Source: Desulfobacterales bacterium
Lineage (GTDB): Bacteria; Desulfobacterota; Desulfobacteria; Desulfobacterales; JADGBH01
Direction: 5' to 3'
DNA: 52,903 nucleotides
Assembly: GCA_015231595.1 (NCBI GenBank)
Contig: JADGBH010000028.1
Location: 1-52,903, forward strand
Below the pieces are notes generated by a model, which searched no databases, was not told where the DNA came from, and saw only the letters and a program-made list of their open reading frames with translations. The first letter of the stretch is position 1; each line of letters begins with the position of its first letter. Both the position numbers and the translations under genes were made by a program. Below, one piece after another: positions 6,874 through 16,241 of this stretch.

Positions 6874-9744
6874 TTATGCAAAAATAGTCTCCCATATTTC
6901 AATAACATTGCTTCTTAAATCTGTATATTTATAATTTTCAATCAAGGCTTCTTTTTTTTGAAGGCTTAATGAATGTATGATGCTCCTAAAAGTGAGATAA
7001 GCTTCTTTTAAATTAAATCCCATTTTATTAGTAATTAATTCTGATTGTATTAAAGTTTCAATGAGTCTTACATTATCTGTCCATTGAACAAGGAAGGGGC
7101 ATTTATGGGCATTTAATAAAACAAGATATTGAACTATAAATTCTATATCAATTATTCCACCTGTATCATTTTTTAAATCAAAAAAATTAGTTTGAGGCTT
7201 TAGTCTTTCTTTTCTCATCTTTTCACGCATAATTATGACTTCTTTTTTTAATAAATCTTCATCACGAACAATCGTTAATACATTTTTTCTTATGTCTTCA
7301 AATTTTTTTGAAATATAAGCATCTCCACACACAGGCCTTGCTCTGACTATGGCCATGTGCTCCCATGTCCAAGCATTATTACGCTGATATTCATCAAAAG
7401 AACCTATGTACGCAACAAGGGGGCCTGAAATTCCATTAGGCCTAAGCCGCATGTCTGTTTGATACAAAACCCCTGAAGCGGTAGGAACACTTAAAAAACT
7501 AACAATTTTTTGACCAAGTTTAGCAAAAAAAGTTCCTGTATCAATTAATTTTGAAGCACCTTGAGTATATTCTGAGGACCCTGCGTGCAAAAATACTAAA
7601 TCAAGATCTGAACCATATCCGAGTTCAATCCCTCCTAATTTTCCGTAAGCTATGACTATAAAACCTTTATCGCAGATTTGTCCATCTAAACTGCAAAAAG
7701 GATATCCATGCTTTTGAGTAAGTTCATCCCAGGAAATTTGTAAAGTTGCTTCAATAATAGCCTCGGCAAGCTCAGAGAGCCTATCACTAACTTTCATAAT
7801 ATGTAAAGCTCCTGTTACATCAGCAGCAGATATTCTTAAAACACTCATTTGATTAAATAAACGAAGCTTATCCATAAGACATTCAATATCATCGTAGGAA
7901 CACTCCTCTAATTTTACCCTTAATTCTTTTTTAAGTTCTTCTTTTAGGGGAGGATTATATAAAGTTCTTGTGTCAAGCAATTCATCAAGTAATATAGGAT
8001 ATTTTGTTAAAAAAGATAAAATTAAAGGGCTCGCGCTCGTAAGTCGTATTAAGTGGTCAATTGCGTTTGGATTTTCAAGAAGAAGCAAGATATAACTTGT
8101 TCGGCGTTGCACGGCTTTAATAAGCTCAATCATTCTGTTAAATGCTATAAAAGGCTGATTTGAATCTCCGCCTTTTTTAAGCATTAACGGTATAATTTTA
8201 TCTATTCGTTTTCTTCCTTCAAGGCTTAAATTTTTTGTATCTAAATAATTTCTAAATCCAATTAAAATATTTAATGTTTCCTCAAAATCATCAAAGCCCG
8301 CATCAGCTAAAATTTTTAAGGCATCATCCTTAGTTAAAAGATTTTTCCAAATTTTATCTAAATTTTCGTATTCAGCTTTAGTTTTGTCTTTTTGTTCTGG
8401 AGTATCAAGAATATCATCTAAATGCCTCCTTATATTTTTTCTATGGAATTCCAATTGTTCAGAAAAGCTTTCCCATTCATGAAAGCTCATGGATTGGGCT
8501 ACTCTTAATTTTTCTATAGAATCAGTCGGTATATCATGGGTTTGTTGGTCATTGAATTCTTGAAGCCTATTTTCAAGTAAGCGTAAGAATATATAGGCTT
8601 CAACAAGCTCATCCTTTACTTTTTTAGGGATATAGTCTTTTTGAACAAGTATATTAAGGACGTTTACAATTTTTTTTTCTTGAAGGTCAGTATCAATGCC
8701 GCCTCGAATTAATTGAAAAACCTGACCAAAAAATTCTATTTCCCTTATTCCTCCTGGACCTATCTTAATATTATTTGTAAGGTTTTTTAATTTTTTGGAT
8801 GAAGATATCTGCATCTTCATCTCCCGTAATGATTCAAAAGCGCTAAAATCAAGGTATTTACGAAATATAAATGGTTTTAGCCTTTCTAAAAGTTCTTCGC
8901 CAGATTCTATATTTCCAGCCACAGGCCTAGCTTTTATTAAAGCATACCGTTCCCATTCTCTGCCTTCTCTTTGGAAATATAATTCCATTGCATCAAAATC
9001 CATAACTAAGGGACCATTTTCGCCATAGGGTCTAAGACGCATATCTACTCTAAAAAGGCTTCCATCAGGAGAACTGCTTAATATTTTTATATATTTACGG
9101 CATAAATGCACAAAAAATTCGTCATTAGTGATTTCTTTATCATTTTTTTTAGCTGAACCAACTTCAGGATAGGCAAATATAAGATCAATATCAGAAGAAA
9201 AATTTAATTCTGATGCGCCTAATTTTCCCATTCCTAAAACAACAAGGTATTGTTTTTCCCCATTTTTCCCATAAGGCGTGCCTAATTCATCGCAATAACG
9301 CTGATATAAAATCGATAAAATTCTTTCAAGGCAAGCATCCGCAAAATTCGATAAATCTTCCATGGTTTCAAAAATGTCACTTTTTTTTGATAAATCTCTC
9401 CAAGCTATTCTTATTAGTTCTCTTTGTCGAAATTTTTGAAGTAAAGATGACAACGTTGCATCATCCATATCAGGAGAAAGGAGATTATTAAGCCTTAGGC
9501 TGTATTCGTTTTTGTTATATTTTTTTCCTATATCACCGTTTTTTATTATTTCTCTCGCAATATCAGGAAACTTAATTAATCCATTAAAAATAAAGTTACT
9601 AAAAAAAAAATTTTCTTTAAGTTCTATAATGTATGACTCATCTAATTCAAAGTTAATCTTAGATGATTGCAACACTGACAAAAATTCAGAAATTCTATTT
9701 TCTTTTTTTTGAGTAATAATTTTTACAAAATTATATGATTCCAT
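6874..9744 (-). CDS. glnE: Bifunctional glutamine synthetase adenylyltransferase/deadenylylase
   Basis: Controls glutamine synthetase by adding and removing AMP on a Tyr in response to nitrogen status. The 956-aa length matches full-length GlnE. Both nucleotidyltransferase domains are present, each with a GKLG and SDxDL signature: GMGKLGASELNFSSDIDLIF at 171-190 and GKLGGIELGYGSDLDLVF at 701-718. Each is followed by the helical domain that couples to it (MRLRPYGENGP near 235; MRLRPNGISGP further on). No frameshift is seen, so both activities are expected. The 262 bp upstream of the PilZ genes separates it from them. Divergent transcription starts beyond its 5' end at 9949. Confidence 0.97.
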   Translation of the reverse strand: MESYNFVKIITQKKENRISEFLSVLQSSKINFELDESYIIELKENFFFSNFIFNGLIKFPDIAREIIKNGDIGKKYNKNEYSLRLNNLLSPDMDDATLSSLLQKFRQRELIRIAWRDLSKKSDIFETMEDLSNFADACLERILSILYQRYCDELGTPYGKNGEKQYLVVLGMGKLGASELNFSSDIDLIFAYPEVGSAKKNDKEITNDEFFVHLCRKYIKILSSSPDGSLFRVDMRLRPYGENGPLVMDFDAMELYFQREGREWERYALIKARPVAGNIESGEELLERLKPFIFRKYLDFSAFESLREMKMQISSSKKLKNLTNNIKIGPGGIREIEFFGQVFQLIRGGIDTDLQEKKIVNVLNILVQKDYIPKKVKDELVEAYIFLRLLENRLQEFNDQQTHDIPTDSIEKLRVAQSMSFHEWESFSEQLEFHRKNIRRHLDDILDTPEQKDKTKAEYENLDKIWKNLLTKDDALKILADAGFDDFEETLNILIGFRNYLDTKNLSLEGRKRIDKIIPLMLKKGGDSNQPFIAFNRMIELIKAVQRRTSYILLLLENPNAIDHLIRLTSASPLILSFLTKYPILLDELLDTRTLYNPPLKEELKKELRVKLEECSYDDIECLMDKLRLFNQMSVLRISAADVTGALHIMKVSDRLSELAEAIIEATLQISWDELTQKHGYPFCSLDGQICDKGFIVIAYGKLGGIELGYGSDLDLVFLHAGSSEYTQGASKLIDTGTFFAKLGQKIVSFLSVPTASGVLYQTDMRLRPNGISGPLVAYIGSFDEYQRNNAWTWEHMAIVRARPVCGDAYISKKFEDIRKNVLTIVRDEDLLKKEVIIMREKMRKERLKPQTNFFDLKNDTGGIIDIEFIVQYLVLLNAHKCPFLVQWTDNVRLIETLIQSELITNKMGFNLKEAYLTFRSIIHSLSLQKKEALIENYKYTDLRSNVIEIWETIFA

Positions 9745-9948
9745 ATTCGTCCTTAATTTATTTAATAGCGGCGTTGATTTTTATTATATTTTAAATAATT
9801 TAGTTTTATCAAGTCAAACAATCATTAGTATTTAATAAAAAAGCTTGACATTATTGCTGTATTTAAGGGAAAACTAAAAACTAAAGTTTAGCGTTTAGAT
9901 TACTTTATATAAATATAAATTAATCACAATTGAAGTGAGGAAACCAAA

Positions 9949-10452
9949 ATGGCTGACAGTTCACCTGAAGTAAAAAAATATTTTTTTAAAAAAACAAACC
10001 TTGCAAAGCAAGGTGAATTTTCCATGAATGCTGACATGTTTAGACTTTTAATGGCTGTTGATGAAAAAAAGGAAATATTTCAAATAGCTAAAGAACTTAA
10101 TATGAACAATACTGCTTTGAAAGACAGCCTTTCTAAACTTTTAAAGCTTAACTTAGTTGAGCGTATTAACAAAACCGAAGAAGTAAAAGAAGAACCCAAA
10201 ATAGAACCTAAAACGTATATTGATGCAAAATTTTTTGATATATTAAGAAAAACTTTAATTGAAAATATTGGGCCAATGGGGGATTTTCTTATTGAAGATG
10301 TTCAAAATGAAATGAAATTAAATCTTGCTGAAGTTTCAATTGAGCAAGCCGCCGAATTTGTCTCAAACCTTGCAAGAGAGGTACCTGATAAAGATGCTCG
10401 CCTTAAATTTCAAAAATCCATGATTAATGAAATAAACAAACAAACAAAATGA
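9949..10452 (+). CDS. Winged-helix-like protein with C-terminal helical domain
   Basis: A 167-aa soluble protein. Residues 27-75 look like a winged helix (MFRLLMAVDEKKEIFQIAKE, then a recognition-helix-like NNTALKDSLSKLLKLNLVER). A Glu/Lys/Pro linker follows, then a helical domain (about 92-160) containing FFDILRKTLIENIGPMGDFL, similar in pattern to DUF8082-type modules that accompany signalling genes. It lies 104 bp upstream of a Cache/HAMP protein on the same strand, so a shared sensory role is plausible but not shown. The start is supported by GTGAGGAAACC just upstream. Confidence 0.7.
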   Translation: MADSSPEVKKYFFKKTNLAKQGEFSMNADMFRLLMAVDEKKEIFQIAKELNMNNTALKDSLSKLLKLNLVERINKTEEVKEEPKIEPKTYIDAKFFDILRKTLIENIGPMGDFLIEDVQNEMKLNLAEVSIEQAAEFVSNLAREVPDKDARLKFQKSMINEINKQTK

Positions 10453-10556
10453 GTATAGCCTTTTTACGTTTGTAGGAGCAATTCCTTACAGATGTCATTA
10501 TTTTAAGTTTAACTCAAAAAAATACTAACATAGCATGAGAAAGAAAGGAGATAATT

Positions 10557-11459
10557 ATGGTAAAAATAATCAAAGAAAAAATAGGTATTAAGGTAGCTCT
10601 GCTGGCAAATTTAGTAATTTTTATAATTATGTTAGTAGGAACTATCGTTCTGTTTTTAGAACAAAGTAGCAGTCTTGAAGCGCAGCTTTTGGATAAAGGA
10701 AAAATGCAATCAGTGATCGGTGCAAAAATAGTTAGCAGACTTATGGAAGAAGCTATAGATAATCGTGTTTTCTCTGAAGATGATGCATTTGATCAAGATT
10801 ATCAAAAGATGCCAGGAGATTTCGACCCTCCGAAATTTAATACTAAATATGATTCCTATTTGGATAGGACTTTACTACCATTGGAAGATGAATTCTTACT
10901 TGATGATAGCGTTGTATTCGCTGTTGCAGTAGATGTTAATGGGTATCTTCCAACCCATAACACTCGTTATACAAAAGAAATAACTGGTGATAAAGAAAAA
11001 GATTTAGTTGGTAATAGAACAAAACGCGTTTTTAACGATTCAGTTGGTATTAAAGCTGCAAAAAATACACAACAAGGTTTTTTGCAGGTTTATCACAGAG
11101 ATACAGGTGAGACTATGTGGGATGTATCTTCTCCTATTTATGTAAAAGGCAAACATTGGGGAGGATTTAGAATAGGATCCTCTCTTAAAGTTATAAATGC
11201 GGCTAAAAATAGATTAATGTATATGGTTATAGCTATTATGAGTTCAATTCTGTTAATATCCATAGTCATTGTTTTTATAGTTGTTAACAGTACGTTACAG
11301 CCTTTAGAAAAATTAACTGCCATTGCCGAAGAGATTGCTGCTGGTAAAATAGAAGACAAAATTGAGTATAACAGTAGTGACGAAGTCGGAAAGCTTGCTT
11401 CTGCCCTTGAAAAATTGAGAATGAGTATGGTTATAGCTATGAAACGTCTTAAAAAATAA
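10557..11459 (+). CDS. Cache/HAMP membrane sensor lacking an output domain
   Basis: A 300-aa membrane protein: TM1 at about 11-34, an extracytoplasmic region 35-218 with Cache-like strands (FAVAVDVNGYLPTHN; GGFRIGSSL), TM2 at about 220-243, and a HAMP domain 245-295 ending DEVGKLASALEKLRMSM. The protein stops five residues after HAMP, so it has no chemoreceptor, kinase or cyclase module. The stop is followed by a strong hairpin, which argues against a simple frameshift into a lost domain. It may signal through a partner protein, with the adjacent winged-helix-like gene a candidate. An AAAGGAGA site precedes the ATG. Confidence 0.8.
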   Translation: MVKIIKEKIGIKVALLANLVIFIIMLVGTIVLFLEQSSSLEAQLLDKGKMQSVIGAKIVSRLMEEAIDNRVFSEDDAFDQDYQKMPGDFDPPKFNTKYDSYLDRTLLPLEDEFLLDDSVVFAVAVDVNGYLPTHNTRYTKEITGDKEKDLVGNRTKRVFNDSVGIKAAKNTQQGFLQVYHRDTGETMWDVSSPIYVKGKHWGGFRIGSSLKVINAAKNRLMYMVIAIMSSILLISIVIVFIVVNSTLQPLEKLTAIAEEIAAGKIEDKIEYNSSDEVGKLASALEKLRMSMVIAMKRLKK

Positions 11460-11476
11460 ATCCTCATAAACACCAA

Positions 11477-11515
11477 AATATTATATCCCAGCAGTTAGTG
11501 CTGGGATATAATATT
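11477..11515 (+). terminator. Strong hairpin after the Cache/HAMP gene
   Basis: A perfect 17-bp inverted repeat (AATATTATATCCCAGCA at 11477-11493 and its complement at 11499-11515) closes a GTTAG loop. It begins 17 bases after the stop at 11459. The stem has a GC core (CCCAGCA), but no T run follows on the plus strand. It is therefore a terminator-like or transcript-stabilising structure rather than a textbook intrinsic terminator. Confidence 0.6.
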
Positions 11516-11594
11516 CAAAAAAAACATCTTAATTCAAATAACAAAAAAATTTCGCATTACAAACATTGCATTCTTCATTAGAACTAAAATTTAT

Positions 11595-11625
11595 TTGACT
11601 TTAGTTATGTATTTTTATATACAAC
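11595..11625 (+). promoter_or_regulatory. tupA promoter with overlapping operator-like palindrome
   Basis: A -35 box TTGACT (11595-11600) is separated by 17 bp from a -10 box TATACA (11618-11623), giving a start about 40 bp upstream of tupA. An imperfect palindrome, GTTATGTAT (11604-11612) with ATATACAAC (11617-11625), 7 of 9 matching, covers the spacer and the -10 box. That is the expected position of a repressor site. It resembles ModE/TunR-type metal-oxyanion operators only in general form. The regulator is not in the window, so its identity is inference. Confidence 0.5.
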
Positions 11626-11669
11626 GTCTCTATTATTAAATTAACCATTTAGATAACAAAGGAGATTAC

Positions 11670-12497
11670 ATGAAGTTATTAAATAAAACTACTTTGATTC
11701 TGTTAATTTGTATTGGATTTTGTGCTCTAAGTGCATTTGCCGAAAATACAACCCTTATGATGGCAACTACAACAAGTACGGAAAATACAGGGCTTCTTGA
11801 TTATTTAGCCGCTCACTTTAAAAATGATACAGGGATTGAGCTTAAATGGGTAGCAGTAGGAACGGGTAAAGCACTTGAATATGGAAAGAATTGTGATGTT
11901 GATATACTTTTAGTTCATGCCCCTGCTACTGAAATAGAATACGTTAAGAAAGGATATGGAATAGATAGACGAGAAATTATGTATAATGATTTTATAATAA
12001 TAGGTCCTGAATCTGATCCTGCAAAAATAAAGAGTCTTACAGTTTTAGAAGCAATATCCGCTATAAAAAACAAAACTGCTAATTTTGTAAGCAGAGGAGA
12101 TGCATCTGGGACCCATAAAATGGAACAATCTTTATGGAAAGATGCAGGAGTTTCAGCTCCAGATAAAGAATCATGGTATATTCAAACAGGTCAAGGCATG
12201 TTACCTACAATTAATATAGCTGCTGAAAGAAATGGCTATACTCTTACAGATAGGGGAACATATATAAAATACGAAAATAATATGAGCGGGAATCCTCCTT
12301 TGAAAATCCTTGTGGAAGGTGATTCAAAACTTTTTAATCAATATAGTGTTATAATTGTAAATCCTAAAAATTGTCCAAAAGTAAAATTAGATCTCTCAAA
12401 AAAATTCAGCGATTGGATAGCAGACAAAAACACTCAAAAACTAATTCAAGATTATAAATTTCAAGGAAAATCTCTTTTTACACCAAATGCAAAATAA
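11670..12497 (+). CDS. tupA: Tungstate ABC transporter substrate-binding protein TupA
   Basis: Periplasmic receptor that captures tungstate for import. The 275-aa protein has a Sec signal peptide with likely cleavage after ALSAFA (residue 24), then the oxyanion-binding TTTSTENTGL motif (about 33-42) and the downstream SRGDASGTHK motif, both characteristic of TupA rather than ModA. A strong AAAGGAGA site precedes the ATG. It is followed without a gap by the permease and ATPase genes. Tungstate would serve tungsten enzymes such as formate dehydrogenase or aldehyde oxidoreductase, none of which is in the window. Confidence 0.93.
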   Translation: MKLLNKTTLILLICIGFCALSAFAENTTLMMATTTSTENTGLLDYLAAHFKNDTGIELKWVAVGTGKALEYGKNCDVDILLVHAPATEIEYVKKGYGIDRREIMYNDFIIIGPESDPAKIKSLTVLEAISAIKNKTANFVSRGDASGTHKMEQSLWKDAGVSAPDKESWYIQTGQGMLPTINIAAERNGYTLTDRGTYIKYENNMSGNPPLKILVEGDSKLFNQYSVIIVNPKNCPKVKLDLSKKFSDWIADKNTQKLIQDYKFQGKSLFTPNAK

Positions 12498-13184
12498 ATG
12501 GATTATATTGTAAAGGGCTTTTTTGAAGCTTTTACTCTTTTATTTAATCAAGATGCAGAAACCTTTTCAGCAATTTATTCTACTTTTAAGGTTTCTGCAT
12601 ATTCTATGATAGCAAGTCTTACAATAGGAGCGCCATTAGGTTTTCTGCTTGGATTTTATGACTTTATCGGGAAAAAACAAATACGCATAATTGTTGATAC
12701 CCTTTTATCCCTTCCAACAGTATTTATAGGATTAATTGTTTATGCTATGTTGTCCCAAAGAGGACCTTTTGGAAATCTCAATCTTCTTTTCACCCTCGAA
12801 GGCATAGCAATTGGCCAAACAATACTGGCATTGCCTATAATTATTGCCTTAACAGCTACATCTGTGGAAAGCATGGAAAAAGATTTAATAATAACTCTCT
12901 TATCCATCGGAGCAAATAAAAAACAAATTCTTTTTACAACGCTATGGGAAGTAAGATTCGGGCTTATTGCTGCGAGCCTTACTGCCTACGGAAGAGTTAT
13001 GACGGAAGTAGGTATATCCATGATGGTAGGCGGAAATATTAAATGGCATACGAGAACCATTACTACGGCTATAGCCCTTGAAACAAATAAAGGAGCATTT
13101 TCAATGGGAGCTGCCCTTGGGATTGTTTTATTATTGATAGCTTTTTTTGTTAACATTTCAGTATCATTTTTAAGAAGAAAATAA
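12498..13184 (+). CDS. tupB: Tungstate ABC transporter permease TupB
   Basis: Inner-membrane permease of the tungstate importer. The 228-aa protein has five to six hydrophobic segments and the ABC-permease cytoplasmic loop (LLSIGANKKQILFTTLWE, about 133-150) that docks on the ATPase. The ATG directly follows the tupA stop, with no intergenic base, and tupC starts 1 bp after its end. The three genes are thus translationally coupled. It matches the single-permease TupB type, which would homodimerise. Confidence 0.93.
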   Translation: MDYIVKGFFEAFTLLFNQDAETFSAIYSTFKVSAYSMIASLTIGAPLGFLLGFYDFIGKKQIRIIVDTLLSLPTVFIGLIVYAMLSQRGPFGNLNLLFTLEGIAIGQTILALPIIIALTATSVESMEKDLIITLLSIGANKKQILFTTLWEVRFGLIAASLTAYGRVMTEVGISMMVGGNIKWHTRTITTAIALETNKGAFSMGAALGIVLLLIAFFVNISVSFLRRK

Positions 13185-13185
13185 A

Positions 13186-13911
13186 GTGCCGCAAATAATT
13201 TACGAAATAAAAAATCTAAAACATCGCTACAATAAAGATTCCATAGCCTTAGACATAGATTATCTTTCCATAAACACATCTTCGATTATTGGGCTTTCAG
13301 GTCCCAATGGCAGTGGAAAATCAACACTTCTAAAAATGCTTGGATTTATAGAAAAACCGTCTGAAGGAAATATCATCTTTAAAGGAGAGGCTAAAACTCC
13401 TTCATCTAAAGGAATAAGGCTGAAAACAGTATCTTTACCACAAAAATCTTATTTACTTAAGCGTTCTGTATATAAAAATTTATTATATGGCCTTAAAATT
13501 CGTAAGGATACAGAAAAACATAAAGATAGGATTCATGAAGCGCTTTCCCTTGTTGGTTTATCATTTGAAGAATTCGCTTTTAGACAATGGAATAATTTAT
13601 CTGGCGGGGAAACTCAGCGAGTCGCTCTTGCGGCAAGATTAATATTGAAACCTGAAGTTTTGCTGCTTGACGAACCTACATCAAATGTAGATGTTTGGAG
13701 TTCGCATCTAATAAAAAAAGCCGTGCTTAATGCTAAAAAACGATGGGGAACAACCTTGGTAATAGCAAGTCATGATAGAGAATGGCTTTCTGAAGTATGT
13801 GACGAAATAATTTATTTATTTAATGGTAAATTATTTAAATGCGAAAAAGAAGTAAAAAAATACATGGATTTAATGCTGAATTCCTGTTTTCCCAAGAAGG
13901 ACATAGCGTAG
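13186..13911 (+). CDS. tupC: Tungstate ABC transporter ATPase TupC
   Basis: ATP-hydrolysing subunit of the tungstate importer. The 241-aa protein uses a GTG start one base after the tupB stop. Walker A is GPNGSGKST (39-47), the ABC signature LSGGE (138-142), Walker B VLLLDEP (158-164), and the switch His H196 (ASHD). No C-terminal TOBE domain is visible, which fits the short Tup-type ATPases. Its 3' end faces the chemoreceptor gene across 84 bp with no clear terminator hairpin. Confidence 0.93.
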   Translation: MPQIIYEIKNLKHRYNKDSIALDIDYLSINTSSIIGLSGPNGSGKSTLLKMLGFIEKPSEGNIIFKGEAKTPSSKGIRLKTVSLPQKSYLLKRSVYKNLLYGLKIRKDTEKHKDRIHEALSLVGLSFEEFAFRQWNNLSGGETQRVALAARLILKPEVLLLDEPTSNVDVWSSHLIKKAVLNAKKRWGTTLVIASHDREWLSEVCDEIIYLFNGKLFKCEKEVKKYMDLMLNSCFPKKDIA

Positions 13912-13995
13912 TATCATCCTTCCCACAAAATCTGAAATCTCGTTTTATTCAAATAAAGTGTCCAACCATCCATTCAATATTAAGGATTCCCATTT

Positions 13996-15720
13996 TTAAA
14001 CTTTAAATTTATCAAGCAATTGTTTTAATGCTGATGCTAACTTTGATAATGCTTCTGAATTTAAATTAACTTGAGTGCCACTGTTTGTCATATTTTTGAT
14101 AGTTACGTTTACATTCACAATATCTTTTGAAATACCAGTTGAAACATCTGAACTTTGTACAACACTTTTACTTACTTCCTGAATACCTAAAGAAGCTTGA
14201 GTTACATTATTTGCGATTTCTTTGGTAGTAACGGATTGCTCTTCGATCGCCGCTGCTATACTGGATATAATTTCATCTATTTCATTTATAACTTTTGCAA
14301 TCTCACTTATTGCTGATACAGTATCTTTTGTTGAAGATTGAATGCTTAAAATTTTATTTTTTATATCTAAAGTTGCAGCGGCAGTTTGTTTAGATAGCTC
14401 TTTTATTTCTCCTGCAACAACTGAAAAACCCTTACCTGCGTCTCCAGCTCTCGCGGCTTCAATAGTAGCATTTAAAGCAAGCAAATTAGTTTGATCCGAA
14501 ATATCAGTTATTGTTTCAGTGACTTTATCTATCTCTTGAGCTGCGCTTCCGAGTTCTTCAACCTTAACAGTTGCATTTTTAGCTTTATTTACAGCATTTT
14601 CACTAATAGTTCTGGCTTTTTCAGAATTTGAAGCTATTTCATTAATTGTTAAAGTCATTTCTTCGGCTGATGAAGCTACAATTCTTACGTTAGCTGAAGC
14701 TTGTTCCATAGCTGATGCAATCGTATGCATATTTGCAGTCATTTCTTCAGCTGATACCGCAACATTATTAGAATTTTGGGACAGTTCTTTTATTCCTAAA
14801 CTCATATCATTGGAAAGCAATGATAATTCGGTAGATGAATTATCTAATGTATGTCCAGTAATAGAAATATCTTTAATAATTCCTTGAAGCTTTTCAAGAA
14901 ATAAATTAAACCAAGCAGCAAGTTCTCCTATTTCATCCATTACTTTAATTTTAAGCCTTCTTGTAAGATCTCCCTCTCCTTCAGCTATGTCTTTTAGCCC
15001 TTCAATTACTCTCTTTACAGGTAGAATAGCTATGAATTTTAAACACATAACAATTGTAAAAAACAGTATAATTACAACCATGGAAAAAATAATAATTTGC
15101 GTAATCATCGCTACATTAATACGTTTATCTATTACTTTTCTAAAAAGCTCAATTTTATCTTGAGCGCTTTTTTTCCCTTGATTTAGCTGTTTGCGGAGGA
15201 TTTCTTCAGTGTAAAATATTTGCACTTCCCCAACTGAATTACCATCTTGGGTTGCCTTAACTTTATAAGAAAATTTTTCGTCAAATTTAATATCATTCGG
15301 AAGTTCTTTTGCTTGCTTAATATCAGGCGATTTCCAAGCGGCGGCAAAAGGAGCATCTTCAGAATCAATAACTTTTATGGCAAGTATATTAGGGAATTTA
15401 AGGAAAGTCTTGCACGCTCCTTTTAAACCAGCATCATCCATATTATAAAGGTAATACGATGCAACTCCAGCTGCTATTTCTGTGTTAATCTGTATTCCTT
15501 CATTTAAGTCCACTTGTTGATTTTTGCCTTGCTCATCAATCGCATCATTTACGTTCATTACATATGTATCAATGATAAATCCAACTAAATTCGATTGGAA
15601 TTTAATTATAATAAAACTAACCATTCCTAATAGAAATAAAACTATAATACCACTGATAAAGGATGTTTTAAAAGCAATTCCAAATACATTTCGTTTGAAA
15701 GAAATTTTCTTTTTTTTCAT
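13996..15720 (-). CDS. Methyl-accepting chemotaxis protein
   Basis: Membrane chemoreceptor that signals to CheA/CheW. It has a TM helix near residues 13-37, an extracytoplasmic sensor of about 170 residues (motifs VASYYLYNMDD, LAIKVIDSED), TM2 near 205-230, a HAMP domain, and a long coiled-coil signalling domain. The hairpin tip NLLALNATIEAARAGDAGKG is intact. An ATG 12 bases further upstream (15732) exists, but GAGGGG at 15724-15729 is correctly spaced for the ATG at 15720, giving 574 aa. No C-terminal CheR pentapeptide is present. It is convergent with tupC. Confidence 0.93.
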   Translation of the reverse strand: MKKKKISFKRNVFGIAFKTSFISGIIVLFLLGMVSFIIIKFQSNLVGFIIDTYVMNVNDAIDEQGKNQQVDLNEGIQINTEIAAGVASYYLYNMDDAGLKGACKTFLKFPNILAIKVIDSEDAPFAAAWKSPDIKQAKELPNDIKFDEKFSYKVKATQDGNSVGEVQIFYTEEILRKQLNQGKKSAQDKIELFRKVIDKRINVAMITQIIIFSMVVIILFFTIVMCLKFIAILPVKRVIEGLKDIAEGEGDLTRRLKIKVMDEIGELAAWFNLFLEKLQGIIKDISITGHTLDNSSTELSLLSNDMSLGIKELSQNSNNVAVSAEEMTANMHTIASAMEQASANVRIVASSAEEMTLTINEIASNSEKARTISENAVNKAKNATVKVEELGSAAQEIDKVTETITDISDQTNLLALNATIEAARAGDAGKGFSVVAGEIKELSKQTAAATLDIKNKILSIQSSTKDTVSAISEIAKVINEIDEIISSIAAAIEEQSVTTKEIANNVTQASLGIQEVSKSVVQSSDVSTGISKDIVNVNVTIKNMTNSGTQVNLNSEALSKLASALKQLLDKFKV

Positions 15721-15893
15721 AAATCCCCTCATATCAATAGAAAAATAATAATGACATAAATAACGTATATTATTATAATATGAGATTTAATTATTCAACC
15801 TTTATTTAGGATATATCCAAATTTACAAAGATTATATAAAAAATTTAAAATTTATTGTGACTTTTTTTAACGCCAGTTGTATATGTAATAGTT

Positions 15894-16241
15894 ATGAATG
15901 AATATCAAAAATTAATCAATTTTATAAAAAAAATACCTTTTGTTCCTCCACAAGATGATTTTACAAATGATGTTATGAAAAAAATTTGCAAAAATCTTAA
16001 GGAAATGGAACAAAAAAAGGAAGACTTAAGATCGAAATTTATAGTTGAATTTTCTTGTTTACTGATTTTAGTAGGCGTTTTCTACTTATTTATGGGACTT
16101 TCGCTATTTATTAATAAACCTTTTTTGTACCAATTTATTTTGAAATTATTAGCTTTTCAAACAAATATATTTTTTTTGTTTGCAATATGTTTCGTGGCGT
16201 TTAAAATTTTTTTATTAAAAAAAACTGGAAGTTATAAATGA
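15894..16241 (+). CDS. Two-helix membrane protein preceding minor pilin genes
   Basis: A 115-aa protein of unknown function: a charged cytoplasmic N-terminus (about 1-48, with FVPPQDDFTNDVMKKI, a pattern seen at the start of many anti-sigma-like proteins), TM helices at about 50-72 and 85-108, and a short basic tail. Its stop overlaps the start of the next gene (ATGA), so it is translationally coupled to the pilin-like cluster. A role in pilus assembly or its control is inferred from position alone. There is no recognisable zinc-binding anti-sigma motif. Confidence 0.65.
   Translation: MNEYQKLINFIKKIPFVPPQDDFTNDVMKKICKNLKEMEQKKEDLRSKFIVEFSCLLILVGVFYLFMGLSLFINKPFLYQFILKLLAFQTNIFFLFAICFVAFKIFLLKKTGSYK

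Noticed and set aside
9512..9712. Plus-strand frame antisense to glnE
   Set aside because: It is a shadow of the glnE codons with a low-complexity Phe/Ile/Ser translation.
11138..11476. 112-codon frame antisense to the Cache/HAMP gene
   Set aside because: It is wholly antisense to a well-supported gene, with no recognisable domain.
11516..11669. Moco/tungsten riboswitch upstream of tupA
   Set aside because: The leader after the predicted start is only about 40 nt and AT-rich, with no aptamer-like paired regions.
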